Part shown: piece by piece, positions 6,494 through 14,480 of the stretch
Layout of the letters: each line of letters begins with the position of its first letter
How positions within the stretch are numbered: the first letter of the stretch is position 1
From: Elusimicrobiota bacterium
GTDB lineage: Bacteria > Elusimicrobiota > Elusimicrobia > UBA1565
NCBI GenBank assembly: GCA_016218495.1
Contig: JACRDU010000152.1
Location: 1 to 37,788, forward strand
Direction: 5' to 3'
Length of the DNA stretch: 37,788 nucleotides
Notes under the pieces: model-generated
Told to the model about the DNA's origin: nothing
The model's input: only the letters and a program-made list of their open reading frames with translations
Database searches by the model: none
Translations under genes and position numbers: made by a program

Positions 6494-8278
6494 TCAGGCT
6501 CCGGGCCCGCCCCGGGCAGGGACAGGCAGAAGGTCGTCCCCTCCCCGGTCCGGCTGCGGACCTCGACCCGCCCGCCGGCCTCCTCGATGCCGGCAGTCCG
6601 CGTCGAGCTTGGGGGCGTGCTCCGCCGCCAGGATCTGCGCGAAGCCGTCCACGGCGCGCAGCGGGGCGCGCAGGTCGTGGGACACCGAATAGGAGAAGGC
6701 CTCGAGCTCCCTGTCGGCGGCCTCCAGCTCGGCGGTCCGTTCCCGGATGCGCGCCTCGAGGCCCGCGTTGAGCGCCTGCAGCTCGGTGCGGGCGCGCGCG
6801 AACTCGGTCACGTCGCGCGCCGCCGCGAAGACTCCGGCCACGGCGCCGTCCGGGCCGCGGTAGACCGTGGCGTTGTAGAGCACGGCGGTCACCCGCCCGT
6901 CGGCGTGCCGGAGCTCGAGCGGGTAGTCGCGCACGGCGCCCTCCCGGTAGACCTTCTCGTAGCCCGCCCGCGCCAGCGCCGGGTCGGTGAAGTAGTCCGC
7001 GAAGTCCGAGCCGACCAGGGCGGCCCGCGGACGGCCGGTGGCCTTCTCCGTGGCCCGGTTCACGTCGGTGATCTTCCCGTCCGGCCCTATGGTGACCAGC
7101 GCGTCCAACGCCGCCTCGATGAGGCCGCGGTTGTAGGCGTTGGCCCGCGACAGCGCCAGCTCGGCGCGCTTGCGGTCGGTCACGTCCTGGGTGGTCCCGG
7201 TGCCGTGGAGCGGCCGGCCTGAATCGTCGAACTCGACCTCCGCCCGTTCCCGGACCCAGCGCTGACCGGACTCCCCGGTGATGCGGTGCTCGATATCGTA
7301 GGGCCGGCGGTCCAGCGCGGCCTTCCAGGCCGCGTCGACCAGCGGCCTGTCCTCGGGATAGACCAGTTCCAGGAAGAAGCCGTAAGTCAGAGGGGTGCCG
7401 GGCGGCACGCCGAAGATGCGGTAGTTCTCGGCCGACCAGGTCAGCTCGTCTTTCAGGAGGTCCAGGTGCCAGCTGCCGATGCGCGCCATGGCCTGGGCCC
7501 GGTTGAGCTTCGCCTCGCTCTGGCGCAGGGCCTCTTCCGCCGCCACGCGGCGCGAGATGTCGCGCGCCACCGCCGAGGCCGCCACCACGCGCCCGGCGCC
7601 GTCCCGGATGGGGGACACGGAGACCGACACGCGCAGCCGACGCCCGTCCTTGGCCAGCCGGGTGGTCTCGAGGGTGGCCACGCGCTCGCCGCGGCGGACC
7701 TTCTCGAGTATGGACTCCTCCTCCCCCGCCAGCTCGGCGGGGACCAGGTCCATGACGCGGCGCCCGAGCATCTCGGCGGGCTCGTAGCCGTAGAGCCTCC
7801 TGGCCCCGGCGTTCCAGCTCAGCACGACGCCGTCGAGGTCCTTGCTGATTACGGCGTCCTCGGAGTTCTCGACGATGGCGGCCAGGTGGGCGCGCGACTC
7901 CTCGGCCCGGCGCTGCTCGCCGAGGTCGCGGGCCACGGTGGAATAGCGGACCACGCCCCCGCCGGGGCCGCGGTGGGCGAGGATGACCTGGGAGACGGGG
8001 ACTTCCCGGCCCGCCCGGTGGAGGAGGGCCGTCTCCCCCGCCCAAGACCCGTCGCGGGAGGCGGCGGGCAGGCCCTGTTCCTCGACGACCCGGCAGGCCC
8101 AGGGCGGATGCACGTCCGCGATGCGCAGCCCGGCGGGCTGCGCATCGGGCGGCAGCCCCACCATGCGCAGCCCTCCCGGGTTGACGTAGACGACCCGCCC
8201 GTCGCTGTCGGCGATGCTCACATAGTCGGGGGTGGCCTCGAGGATGGCCAGCAACTCTCCGACCGAGGGACTCTCCAT
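6494..8278 (-). pseudogene. multi-PAS sensor histidine kinase, ATPase domain deleted and frameshifted
   Basis: No transmembrane segment is seen, so this is a cytosolic sensor kinase. Four PAS domains can be placed: about residues 8-120, 130-250, 258-370 and 380-495 (each ends in a DIS/DVT-like motif such as [28 protein letters not shown]). A coiled coil follows (about 498-526), then a HisKA domain with [19 protein letters not shown], phosphoacceptor H534. After about residue 561 (near 6593-6597) the frame turns into low-complexity Arg/Gly residues and stops at 6494. In another frame the sequence resumes as the end of an ATPase domain and a receiver. The N, G1 and most of the G2 boxes are missing. 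The product cannot autophosphorylate as encoded. A TAACAT hexamer lies 6 nt before the ATG. Confidence 0.75.
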
Positions 8279-8284
8279 GCCCCC

Positions 8285-8290
8285 ATGTTA
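8285..8290 (-). promoter_or_regulatory. -10-like hexamer for the PAS kinase gene
   Basis: TAACAT on the minus strand, ending 6 nt before the ATG at 8278, the same arrangement as other genes here. No strong -35 seen. Confidence 0.35.
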
Positions 8291-8381
8291 GACCCGGCCC
8301 CCCGGTGGCGGGATAGGACGGATAACATCACGGAGCATATCGTCGGTCACAGGGCGCCCCGCGCGCGTCAGTCCCTAGGTC

Positions 8382-8416
8382 TTGACAGAACAGAATCTGC
8401 ATGGTAAAGTACTTTA
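8382..8416 (+). promoter_or_regulatory. sigma-70-type promoter with palindromic operator
   Basis: A perfect TTGACA (8382-8387), a 17-nt spacer and TAAAGT (8405-8410) form the best canonical promoter in the window. The -10 is embedded in a perfect 12-bp palindrome TAAAGTACTTTA (8405-8416). A further AAAGT lies at 8423-8427, making an ACTTT-n7-AAAGT repeat. The operon's second gene encodes a winged-helix regulator, so these repeats are likely its operator. An AGGAG ribosome site (8430-8434) precedes the ATG at 8440. Confidence 0.75.
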
Positions 8417-8439
8417 TCTAACAAAGTCTAGGAGCCGCC

Positions 8440-9057
8440 ATGCAGCGCGAAGAAGCCCGCCTCCTCTCCGACCTCAAGTACATCCGCGACGTGATGGAGC
8501 TCTCCGCCACCCATAAGCTGCTGCCCGATTGGGCGGCCATCGTCGGCGGCCTCTTGGTCCTCGCCGCGACGGCGCTGACATGGAACCTGACCCGCTCCGC
8601 CGACGTGGTCCAGGTGCTGTTCCTCCCCCCCCTCCAGAAGCTCTTCGTGGCCTCCGTGTGGACCGGGACGGCCGCGGCCTCGGTGCTCCTCTATTGGGTC
8701 CTCGCCCTGCGCGAGTCGCGCCGCCTGGGCGTCTCGCTCCAGGCGCGCCCGACCCGCATGGCCCGCCAGGCCATGGGCCCCGCACTCCTCACCGCCGGAG
8801 TCATCACCCTGCGGCTCCTCCTCGACCGCCACTACGGCGTCATCCCCTCCTTATGGATGCTGGGCTACGGCGTCGCGCTCTACAACGCCGGCCTCTTCTC
8901 CAGCGAAGAGCCGCGCCTGCTCGGGCTCTTGTTCATCGTCACCGGCATCGCCGCCATGTTCGTATTCCCCGACGTCGACCTGTGGATCGCGGCGCTGTCC
9001 TTCGGCGGCTACCATATCGCCTTCGGAGCCTATGTCCTCCACGGCAAGCGCGCCTGA
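8440..9057 (+). CDS. polytopic membrane protein, regulator-linked
   Basis: 205-residue integral membrane protein. The N-terminal 30 residues are charged and helical (about QREEARLLSDLKYIRDVMEL), followed by about six predicted transmembrane helices (near residues 32-50, 68-90, 111-127, 133-150, 156-174, 180-198). No catalytic motif recognised. The ATG at 8440 has AGGAG 5 nt upstream and a canonical promoter before that. The stop overlaps the start of the winged-helix regulator gene (TGATG, 9055-9059), and pairs of a small membrane protein with such a regulator are common in bacteria. The function is likely tied to whatever the regulator senses, but nothing in the sequence defines a ligand. 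Confidence 0.75.
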   Translation: MQREEARLLSDLKYIRDVMELSATHKLLPDWAAIVGGLLVLAATALTWNLTRSADVVQVLFLPPLQKLFVASVWTGTAAASVLLYWVLALRESRRLGVSLQARPTRMARQAMGPALLTAGVITLRLLLDRHYGVIPSLWMLGYGVALYNAGLFSSEEPRLLGLLFIVTGIAAMFVFPDVDLWIAALSFGGYHIAFGAYVLHGKRA

Positions 9058-9359
9058 TGGCCGTCTTCATCCCCCCCGAGAGCCTCGACGCGCTCATCCA
9101 CGAGCGCGTCCGCCTGGGGATCATGTCGGCGCTGGCGGCCGAGCCGGAGCTGGCCTTCACCCAGCTGCGCGACATGCTCAAGGTCACCGACGGGAACCTG
9201 AGCGTCCATGCCCGGCTGCTGTTCCAGGCCGGCTACATCAGGATCACGAAGGGGTTCGTGGAGCGCAAGCCGCGCACGACCCTGTCGTTGGCGCCGAAGG
9301 GCAGGGCCGCCTTCGAGCGCTATGTGAGGTCGCTGGAAGACCTGGTCCGCAAGAGGTGA
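9057..9359 (+). CDS. winged-helix transcriptional regulator (HTH_34-like)
   Basis: 100-residue DNA-binding protein consisting of little more than one winged helix. Residues about 14-40 give helices 1-2 (HERVRLGIMSALA), the recognition region is FTQLRDMLKVTDGNLSVHARLL (about 34-55), and the beta wing follows as YIRITKGFVERKPRTTLSLA (about 60-79), then a C-terminal helix probably used for dimerisation. This matches the short ArsR/MarR-like HTH_34 type. There is no Cys cluster for metal sensing. It is translationally coupled to the membrane protein gene and is the likely binder of the TAAAGTACTTTA palindrome in the operon promoter, so autoregulation is inferred. Confidence 0.82.
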   Translation: MAVFIPPESLDALIHERVRLGIMSALAAEPELAFTQLRDMLKVTDGNLSVHARLLFQAGYIRITKGFVERKPRTTLSLAPKGRAAFERYVRSLEDLVRKR

Positions 9360-9362
9360 GCC

Positions 9363-10340
9363 ATGGCGGCGAAGACGACGGTGCTCGTCGAACCGGCCCA
9401 GACGCCGGCCGAGCTCGGACAGATCCGCTTGGGGGAGGTCGCCGCCGTGGCGGCCTTCGCGGCGGGAGTCCTGCTTACCTTCAGCGTCTCGGCCGGCCTG
9501 CTCTGGACGGATAGCGCTCCGCCCTGGTCGCCCGCGGTCCACGCCGCGGCCCTGCTCGGGGTCTGCCTCATATCCTACGGCGTCCTGGTCGAACCCTACC
9601 GTGTCGTCCTGCGCCGTGAGACCCTGCGCAGCCCCGCGCTCAAGGCCCCGCTGCGCGTCGCCCATATATCGGATACCCATGTGCGGCGCTGGAGCGCGGT
9701 CGAGGAAAGCCTGCTCGAACGCCTGCGCGAGGCGCGCCCCGACCTGGTCCTGATGACGGGGGACTACACGGCGTCGCGCTTCGTGCCCGCCGACTTCCTC
9801 CGCCTCCTGCGCGGGCTGGCCGGGGTCGCCCCCGTCTATGCCTCGCTGGGCAACAGCGAGGAGAGCCGTCCGGTGCAGTGCCTGCCGCCGCCGCCCGGAG
9901 TGACCTGGCTCGACGACGAACTGGTCGGCGTCGAGCTGGGCGCCAACCGCCTGCGCCTATACGGAGTCAACGCGGGCAACGAGGCCCTGGTGCGCCGCGC
10001 GGGGCTGGAGAAGGCCCCCGACGAGTTCGGGGTCTGCCTCTACCACTACCCCGACCTGCTCACGGAACTGGCCAAGCTCCCGTACGACCTGGTGCTCTGC
10101 GGACATACCCACGGAGGCCAGGTCCGTCTGCCCTTCCTGGGCGCCCTGGTCAGCATGTCCCGGGCCGGGACGGCCTTCGCGCGCGGCTTCTTCCGGGCCA
10201 AGGGCAAGGCCGCCTGCGTCAGCGCCGGCGTCGGCTGCGAGAGCTACGGCCTGCCGCGCCTGCGCTTCCTGTGCCCGCCCGAGGTCGTCGTCATCGACCT
10301 GAGCCCGGCGGACGACGCGGAGGCTCCTCCGCGGCCTTAA
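9363..10340 (+). CDS. membrane-anchored metallophosphoesterase (YkuE-like)
   Basis: 325 residues: two predicted transmembrane helices at the N-terminus (about 27-47 and 58-76), then a calcineurin-like phosphoesterase domain. Dinuclear-metal motifs: HISDTHV (D104, H106), MTGDYT (D134), LGNSEES (N164), LYHYPD (H228) and LCGHTHGGQ (H248, H250). The usual GNH[DE] motif reads GNSE here, so the His that normally assists phosphate cleavage is absent. The closest recognised type is the YkuE/UDP-2,3-diacylglucosamine-hydrolase-like group, but the substrate is unknown. The ATG is 3 nt after the regulator's stop, with AGAGGTGA overlapping that stop, so it is in the same operon. Its TAA overlaps the stop of the converging gene. 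Confidence 0.82.
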   Translation: MAAKTTVLVEPAQTPAELGQIRLGEVAAVAAFAAGVLLTFSVSAGLLWTDSAPPWSPAVHAAALLGVCLISYGVLVEPYRVVLRRETLRSPALKAPLRVAHISDTHVRRWSAVEESLLERLREARPDLVLMTGDYTASRFVPADFLRLLRGLAGVAPVYASLGNSEESRPVQCLPPPPGVTWLDDELVGVELGANRLRLYGVNAGNEALVRRAGLEKAPDEFGVCLYHYPDLLTELAKLPYDLVLCGHTHGGQVRLPFLGALVSMSRAGTAFARGFFRAKGKAACVSAGVGCESYGLPRLRFLCPPEVVVIDLSPADDAEAPPRP

Positions 10341-10801
10341 TCCTCCTCGTCCCGGTTCACCCGGCGGATGTGGCACCAGGCGGCGGCGGCCACGCCCCCC
10401 AGGCAGAGGGCCCCGGCGGCGAAGACCCACCAGCCGAGGTCGAAATGTATCCAGAGCGCGGGCACGGCCAGACCGCCGACCGCCGCCATGGCCAGCGCGG
10501 CCCCCTCGGGGCTGAGGTTCGAGGCGGGATGGACGCCGCGCTCCCCCACGACCAGCTCGCGCGAGCGGTCCACCTGCATCGGCGGGACGTCGTCGGGCAT
10601 GTCCAGGCCCTTCCACAGAGAGGCGACGATGAACGGAAGCATCGGCACCAGCATGATGCCCAGCACCTGCATCGTCCCCTTATCGGTATAGCCGCCGCGC
10701 ATGTAGACGATGAAGGCCGTCGGCACCATGACGACGGCGCCGCCGATCGTCGCGACCATGACCACCCACGAGGGCAGGCGCAGCGGCCGTTTGTCCGGCA
10801 T
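10337..10801 (-). CDS. small integral membrane protein
   Basis: 154 residues with about four predicted transmembrane helices: about 11-32, 45-62, 101-120 and 123-143. A polar loop rich in Asp and Pro (about 65-95, DMPDDVPPMQVDR) lies between helices 2 and 3, and the C-terminus is acidic. No family recognised. The ATG at 10801 is 8 nt after the stop of the DCC/LMF gene, so the two are one operon. The stop overlaps the stop of the metallophosphoesterase gene on the other strand (TTAA at 10337-10340), leaving no room for an intrinsic terminator. Confidence 0.65.
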   Translation of the reverse strand: MPDKRPLRLPSWVVMVATIGGAVVMVPTAFIVYMRGGYTDKGTMQVLGIMLVPMLPFIVASLWKGLDMPDDVPPMQVDRSRELVVGERGVHPASNLSPEGAALAMAAVGGLAVPALWIHFDLGWWVFAAGALCLGGVAAAAWCHIRRVNRDEED

Positions 10802-10809
10802 ACCTCAGT

Positions 10810-12549
10810 CTAGCCCGGCGGCCCCAGCGCCGCCAGCCGTCCGTCAGGGGACAGGGTCACCACCGGGCAGTAGAGGCCCTTGAGCTCCCGCCGCCACCAG
10901 CCGGGGCCGGAGTCGGTGAACCGGTACTCGTAGACGAGGGTACGGATGAAGCGCGGCGGGCTCGTCGGGAAGGGGTCGCTGGCCAGCAGCCCGCGCACGG
11001 GGACCGAACCCTCGAGCAGGCGGCGCAGGAAGGCGAAGTACCACGGGTTCGCCTGATAGGGCGACAGCGCGGCGAACCACATCTGCCAGTCCAGGCGCGG
11101 CTGATGGGGCTGCGCCCAGCCCGGACGGCGCGCGGGGTCGCCCGGCTTCCAGCGGAACCCGTAAGGCTTCCACTCCCGCCCGTCGGCCGAGCCTTCGACG
11201 ACGAGCTCGAAGCGCGGACGGGTCATCACCGCGAAGAGGCCGTAGGAGTTGACCAGGTCGAGGCTCTCGCCGGCCGCGGCCAGGGCGCCGACGACGGGCC
11301 GGCGGGCGGCCTGGGGCGCGACGCGCAGGGCGCCTACGGCCAGGCTGGTCGGCAGCGCGAAGAGCGCGAAGGCCCAGGAGACGGCGCGCAGGTTCCGCGG
11401 CTCGCAGGGACGGGGCGCCCCCCGCAGGCGGCCCGCGAGGGAGGGCAGGAACCGGCGCAGAGCGGAATCGTCCAGCAGGGGCAGGCTGAGCGCCACGGCC
11501 AGCAGGTTGAAGAAGGTGTAGTTCCCGGTCGCCGCGATGATGAGCATGAGCAGGTTGACGCCGAGGAAGGACGCGAGGCGCGGCCGGCGCGGCAAGAACA
11601 CGGCGAAGGGCAAGACGAGCTCGATGAAGAACATGGCCCCGCAGGCGGCCATGAGCGCCCAGGCCGGCAGGTGATGCGCGTACCAGGCCAGGGCGGTGGG
11701 CAAGGGCTGGGTCTCGAAGTGGAATTGCAGGGCCGTCAGGGAACTCCAGAGCGCGTCGCCGGAGGTCAGCTTCACCAGGCCGGATAGGAGAATCAGGCGG
11801 AACCACAGCCAGCGGACCAGGACCAGCGCCGTCCGGACGGGCGCGCGCTCGTCTTCCAAGCGCGGATTGAGCCCCCACGGCGCGGCCAGCACGCTCAGCG
11901 CTCCGGCCTCGAGCAGCAGGACGTCCCACTGGAAGCCCAGGAAGACGCCCCCGGCGTGATAGACCTGCCGATAAAGCAGCCACAGGCCGGCGGCGGCAGC
12001 CATCGGCAGCAGGCCGGCGAAGAGACAGGCCGAAAGGGCCGCCCCGCCCCAGACCAGCCCCAGGATGGCGCCCTTGGACAGGGAGGGGACGATGCCTGAA
12101 GGGCCGAGCAGGCCGTCGGCCTGGGCGCCGAAGGACAGGAAGGCGGCGAGGTAGCACAATGCCATCCCGCGAAGGAACAGCCAGCGCGACAGGTGGAAGG
12201 TCGGCGCAGCCAGGTCATCCCCCCAGCCCCAGCGCGTGAGGCGGGAGAAGAAAGGACGGTGGTCGGCCACAAGACGGTAGGCGCGCTCGCAGAGCCGGGC
12301 GAGGAGCGGCCAGCGGCGGTAGAGCGGGAAGAGCGCCGGCCCGGGGAACGGGGCGTACGCCAGGGTCAGGAAGACCGCGGCCGCCCCTTCGGATTCCGTC
12401 CCGTCGGCCTCGACGAAACGGACGGCGCGGGGCTCGGACTCAGGGGAAGGCTCGTAGCGGACGGAGTCTCCCGTCAGCCCCTTCCAGCGCTCCACCCAGC
12501 GCCGGCAGAAGCCGCAGGCGCCGTCGTAGTAGAGCGTGGGGGCCGCCAT
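10810..12549 (-). CDS. DCC thiol-disulfide oxidoreductase fused to lipase maturation factor family protein
   Basis: 579-residue fusion. Residues about 4-115 are a DCC1/DUF393-type thioredoxin-like domain: LYYDGACGFCRRW with the CxxC pair C12 and C15, followed by a RFVEADG segment and YRRWPLLARLCERAYRLVADHR. Residues about 120-579 match the lipase maturation factor (LMF) family: multiple transmembrane helices, FQWDVLLLEAG, LLSGLVKLTSGD, FHFETQPLPTALAWYAHHLP, FFIELVLPF, TGNYTFFNLL, and the C-terminal NPWYFAFLRRLLEG. In animals LMF1 folds lipases in the ER; bacterial members are uncharacterised. A disulfide-exchange domain on such a protein suggests folding of exported proteins, which is inference. 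The ATG is 6 nt after a perfect TATAAT. It is first in the operon with the 154-residue membrane protein. Confidence 0.85.
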   Translation of the reverse strand: MAAPTLYYDGACGFCRRWVERWKGLTGDSVRYEPSPESEPRAVRFVEADGTESEGAAAVFLTLAYAPFPGPALFPLYRRWPLLARLCERAYRLVADHRPFFSRLTRWGWGDDLAAPTFHLSRWLFLRGMALCYLAAFLSFGAQADGLLGPSGIVPSLSKGAILGLVWGGAALSACLFAGLLPMAAAAGLWLLYRQVYHAGGVFLGFQWDVLLLEAGALSVLAAPWGLNPRLEDERAPVRTALVLVRWLWFRLILLSGLVKLTSGDALWSSLTALQFHFETQPLPTALAWYAHHLPAWALMAACGAMFFIELVLPFAVFLPRRPRLASFLGVNLLMLIIAATGNYTFFNLLAVALSLPLLDDSALRRFLPSLAGRLRGAPRPCEPRNLRAVSWAFALFALPTSLAVGALRVAPQAARRPVVGALAAAGESLDLVNSYGLFAVMTRPRFELVVEGSADGREWKPYGFRWKPGDPARRPGWAQPHQPRLDWQMWFAALSPYQANPWYFAFLRRLLEGSVPVRGLLASDPFPTSPPRFIRTLVYEYRFTDSGPGWWRRELKGLYCPVVTLSPDGRLAALGPPG

Positions 12550-12555
12550 GCGGAG

Positions 12556-12561
12556 ATTATA
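12556..12561 (-). promoter_or_regulatory. -10 element for the DCC/LMF gene
   Basis: A perfect TATAAT on the minus strand, ending 6 nt before the ATG at 12549. This implies a leaderless transcript. No good -35 seen upstream. Confidence 0.55.
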
Positions 12562-12583
12562 TCCCCGCCCCCCCCGGATGTGG

Positions 12584-12589
12584 GATAAT
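12584..12589 (+). promoter_or_regulatory. -10 element for patA
   Basis: GATAAT (five of six consensus bases) on the plus strand, 30 nt before the ATG at 12620. Unlike most genes here this gives a leader of about 24 nt, and an AGGTGA ribosome site lies at 12610-12615. Confidence 0.45.
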
Positions 12590-12619
12590 CACGGCTCAAG
12601 CCGCGCCACAGGTGACGAT

Positions 12620-13969
12620 ATGCCCCAAGACATGAAGACCGCCCGGGCCGAGTCCCAGTTCGTGCTCGACCTCATCGCCAAGAAGAGCCTCGCCCCCGAC
12701 GAGAAGAAGCGCGTCATCGAGGATTCGGTCCGCTACTGGACCGAGCACGTCAACGAGGGCTTCCTCAAGTACCGCAAGTCGGTCAGCACCGACTACACGG
12801 CGGTGGAATGGGAGGACTCCGGCTCCTGCTTCAAGGATATCAACGGCAAGGAGTTCATCGACATGCTGGGCGGCTTCGGCATCTATGTGACCGGCCACCG
12901 GCACCCGAAGGTGCTCAAGGCCGTCATGGACCAGCTCTCGCGCCAGGGCATCCACTCCCAGGAGCTCATCGACCCGCTGCGCACCTACCTGGCCCACCTG
13001 GTCTCGCTCATCACGCCCGGGGACCTCAAGTTCGCCTTCTTCACCAACTCCGGCACCGAATCCGTCGAGGCCTGCCTCAAGATGGCGATGCTGACCACCG
13101 GCCGCCGGCGCTTCATCGGCGCGGTGGGGGCGTTCCACGGCAAGAGCCTGGGTTCGCTTGGCGGAACCTCGAAGGCCGTGTTCCGCGAGCCCTTCCTGCC
13201 GCTCCTCGACTGGCAGCATGTGCCCTTCGGCGACGCCGGGGCGCTCAGGACCATGATGGAGACCTGCGACTTCTCGGGCAACCGCGTGGCCGCCATCGTC
13301 CTCGAGCCCATCCAGGGCGAGGGCGGCATCAACGTGGCCCCGCCCGGCTACCTGAAGACGGCCCGCGAGCTCTGCGACAAGTACGGCGCCATGCTCATCC
13401 TCGACGAAATCCAGTCCGGCATGGGCCGCAGCGGCAAGATGTTCGCCTGCGAGCACGACGGGGTGGTCCCCGACCTGATGGCCCTCGGCAAGGGCTTCGG
13501 CGGCGGCATCGTCCCCATCGGGGCCTGCGTAGGCACGGCCAAGACCTGGGAGAAGTACATCGCCAACCCGTTCCTGCACACCACGACCTTCGGCGGCAAC
13601 CCGATGGCCTGCGCGGGAGCCATCGCCACCATCAACGTCATCCTCGAAGAGGACCTCCCGCGCCAGGCCGCCGAGAAGGGCGAATACCTCATTAAGCACA
13701 TCGGGGCGCTGGCCGGGAAGTACGCGAAGGTGCTCAAGCTCGTGCGGGGTCGGGGCCTGATGCTGGGGATGGAGTTCACCGACAACGACCTGGGCTACGA
13801 AGTGTCGAAGAACCTCTTCGCCAGGAACATCCTCATCAGCGGGACCTACATCAACGCCCGGACCCTGCGCATCGAGCCGGCCCTGACCATCGGCTATCCG
13901 GAGCTCGACAAGTTCCTGGCCGCCCTGGAAGACTCCCTCAAGCAGGTCTACGAGGACCGCGGGCTCTAA
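12620..13969 (+). CDS. patA: putrescine aminotransferase (class III, PLP-dependent)
   Basis: 449-residue class III aminotransferase that closely follows E. coli PatA (YgjG), which transfers the amino group of putrescine to 2-oxoglutarate. Landmarks: VEWEDSGSCFKDINGKEFID, GGFGIYVTGHRHPKVL, HSQELIDPLR, FFTNSGTESVEACLKMA, GAFHGKSLGSLGG, LEPIQGEGGI, LILDEIQSGMGR (D262 at the pyridine nitrogen), ALGKGFGGGIVPIG (K291 forms the Schiff base) and FLHTTTFGGNPMACA. The N-terminal extension of about 55 residues is also PatA-like, which separates it from ornithine aminotransferases. The ATG at 12620 has AGGTGA 4 nt upstream; an upstream in-frame ATG at 12536 lies inside the divergent gene and is rejected. 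The stop overlaps that of the converging gene. It could link with the arginase gene in arginine/polyamine use, but the agmatine or ornithine decarboxylase step is absent here. Confidence 0.87.
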   Translation: MPQDMKTARAESQFVLDLIAKKSLAPDEKKRVIEDSVRYWTEHVNEGFLKYRKSVSTDYTAVEWEDSGSCFKDINGKEFIDMLGGFGIYVTGHRHPKVLKAVMDQLSRQGIHSQELIDPLRTYLAHLVSLITPGDLKFAFFTNSGTESVEACLKMAMLTTGRRRFIGAVGAFHGKSLGSLGGTSKAVFREPFLPLLDWQHVPFGDAGALRTMMETCDFSGNRVAAIVLEPIQGEGGINVAPPGYLKTARELCDKYGAMLILDEIQSGMGRSGKMFACEHDGVVPDLMALGKGFGGGIVPIGACVGTAKTWEKYIANPFLHTTTFGGNPMACAGAIATINVILEEDLPRQAAEKGEYLIKHIGALAGKYAKVLKLVRGRGLMLGMEFTDNDLGYEVSKNLFARNILISGTYINARTLRIEPALTIGYPELDKFLAALEDSLKQVYEDRGL

Positions 13970-14478
13970 TTCAAGGTCCCCGGGGAGATGCCCGTCGTCT
14001 GGACGCGCGCGAAGGCGCGTTGGGCGGCGGCGTCGTAGGCCGACAGCAGGGCCGCCAGGCGCACGGCGGGGACGATGGGGGGCGGGGCCGCGGCATAGGC
14101 CTCCTCCCCCTCCGGCGGGACCGTCCATTCGGCATGGAACACGCCGTTCTCGGAACGGTACATCCCGTCGGCATGAGGCAGGCCGCGCAGGAGCTTCAGG
14201 GCCAGCAGGGCGAACGGCCCGGGCGTCGGGGCCGCCTCCGGCCCGAGCCCCCCGACCATCGAGAGCGACAGGTGATGGACACGGACGGGTTCAGGCCCGC
14301 CGGCGTCCAGGCGCGCCGTATACATCACCCTGAGGCCGGCGCTGCTGCGCCCGGCCCGCGCCTCGGCCCCCGGGTCCACCGGCGCGTCGCGCCGGGCCGG
14401 GTCCAGGGCCTTGGCGCGCAGGGTCGTCACCAGTTCGGCGAACTCCTCCAGGTGTGCGGGGGCGCGCAGGGGGTCCAT
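13966..14478 (-). CDS. hypothetical protein
   Basis: 170 residues, unrecognised. No signal peptide or membrane span. The middle has a beta-strand pattern (GLRVMYTARLDAG, VRVHHLSLSMVGG) and a segment FHAEWTVPPEGEEAYAA. The ATG at 14478 is only 2 nt after the stop of the gene at 14481-15143, so the two are co-translated. The TAG stop overlaps the TAA of patA on the other strand. The partner gene may share its function, but nothing more can be said. Confidence 0.6.
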   Translation of the reverse strand: MDPLRAPAHLEEFAELVTTLRAKALDPARRDAPVDPGAEARAGRSSAGLRVMYTARLDAGGPEPVRVHHLSLSMVGGLGPEAAPTPGPFALLALKLLRGLPHADGMYRSENGVFHAEWTVPPEGEEAYAAAPPPIVPAVRLAALLSAYDAAAQRAFARVQTTGISPGTLN

Positions 14479-14480
14479 GG

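Noticed and set aside
6327-8045. Long open frame overlapping the PAS kinase in another frame
   Set aside because: It is the shifted shadow of the kinase gene, rich in Arg, Gly and Pro. The PAS and HisKA motifs are in the 8278 frame.
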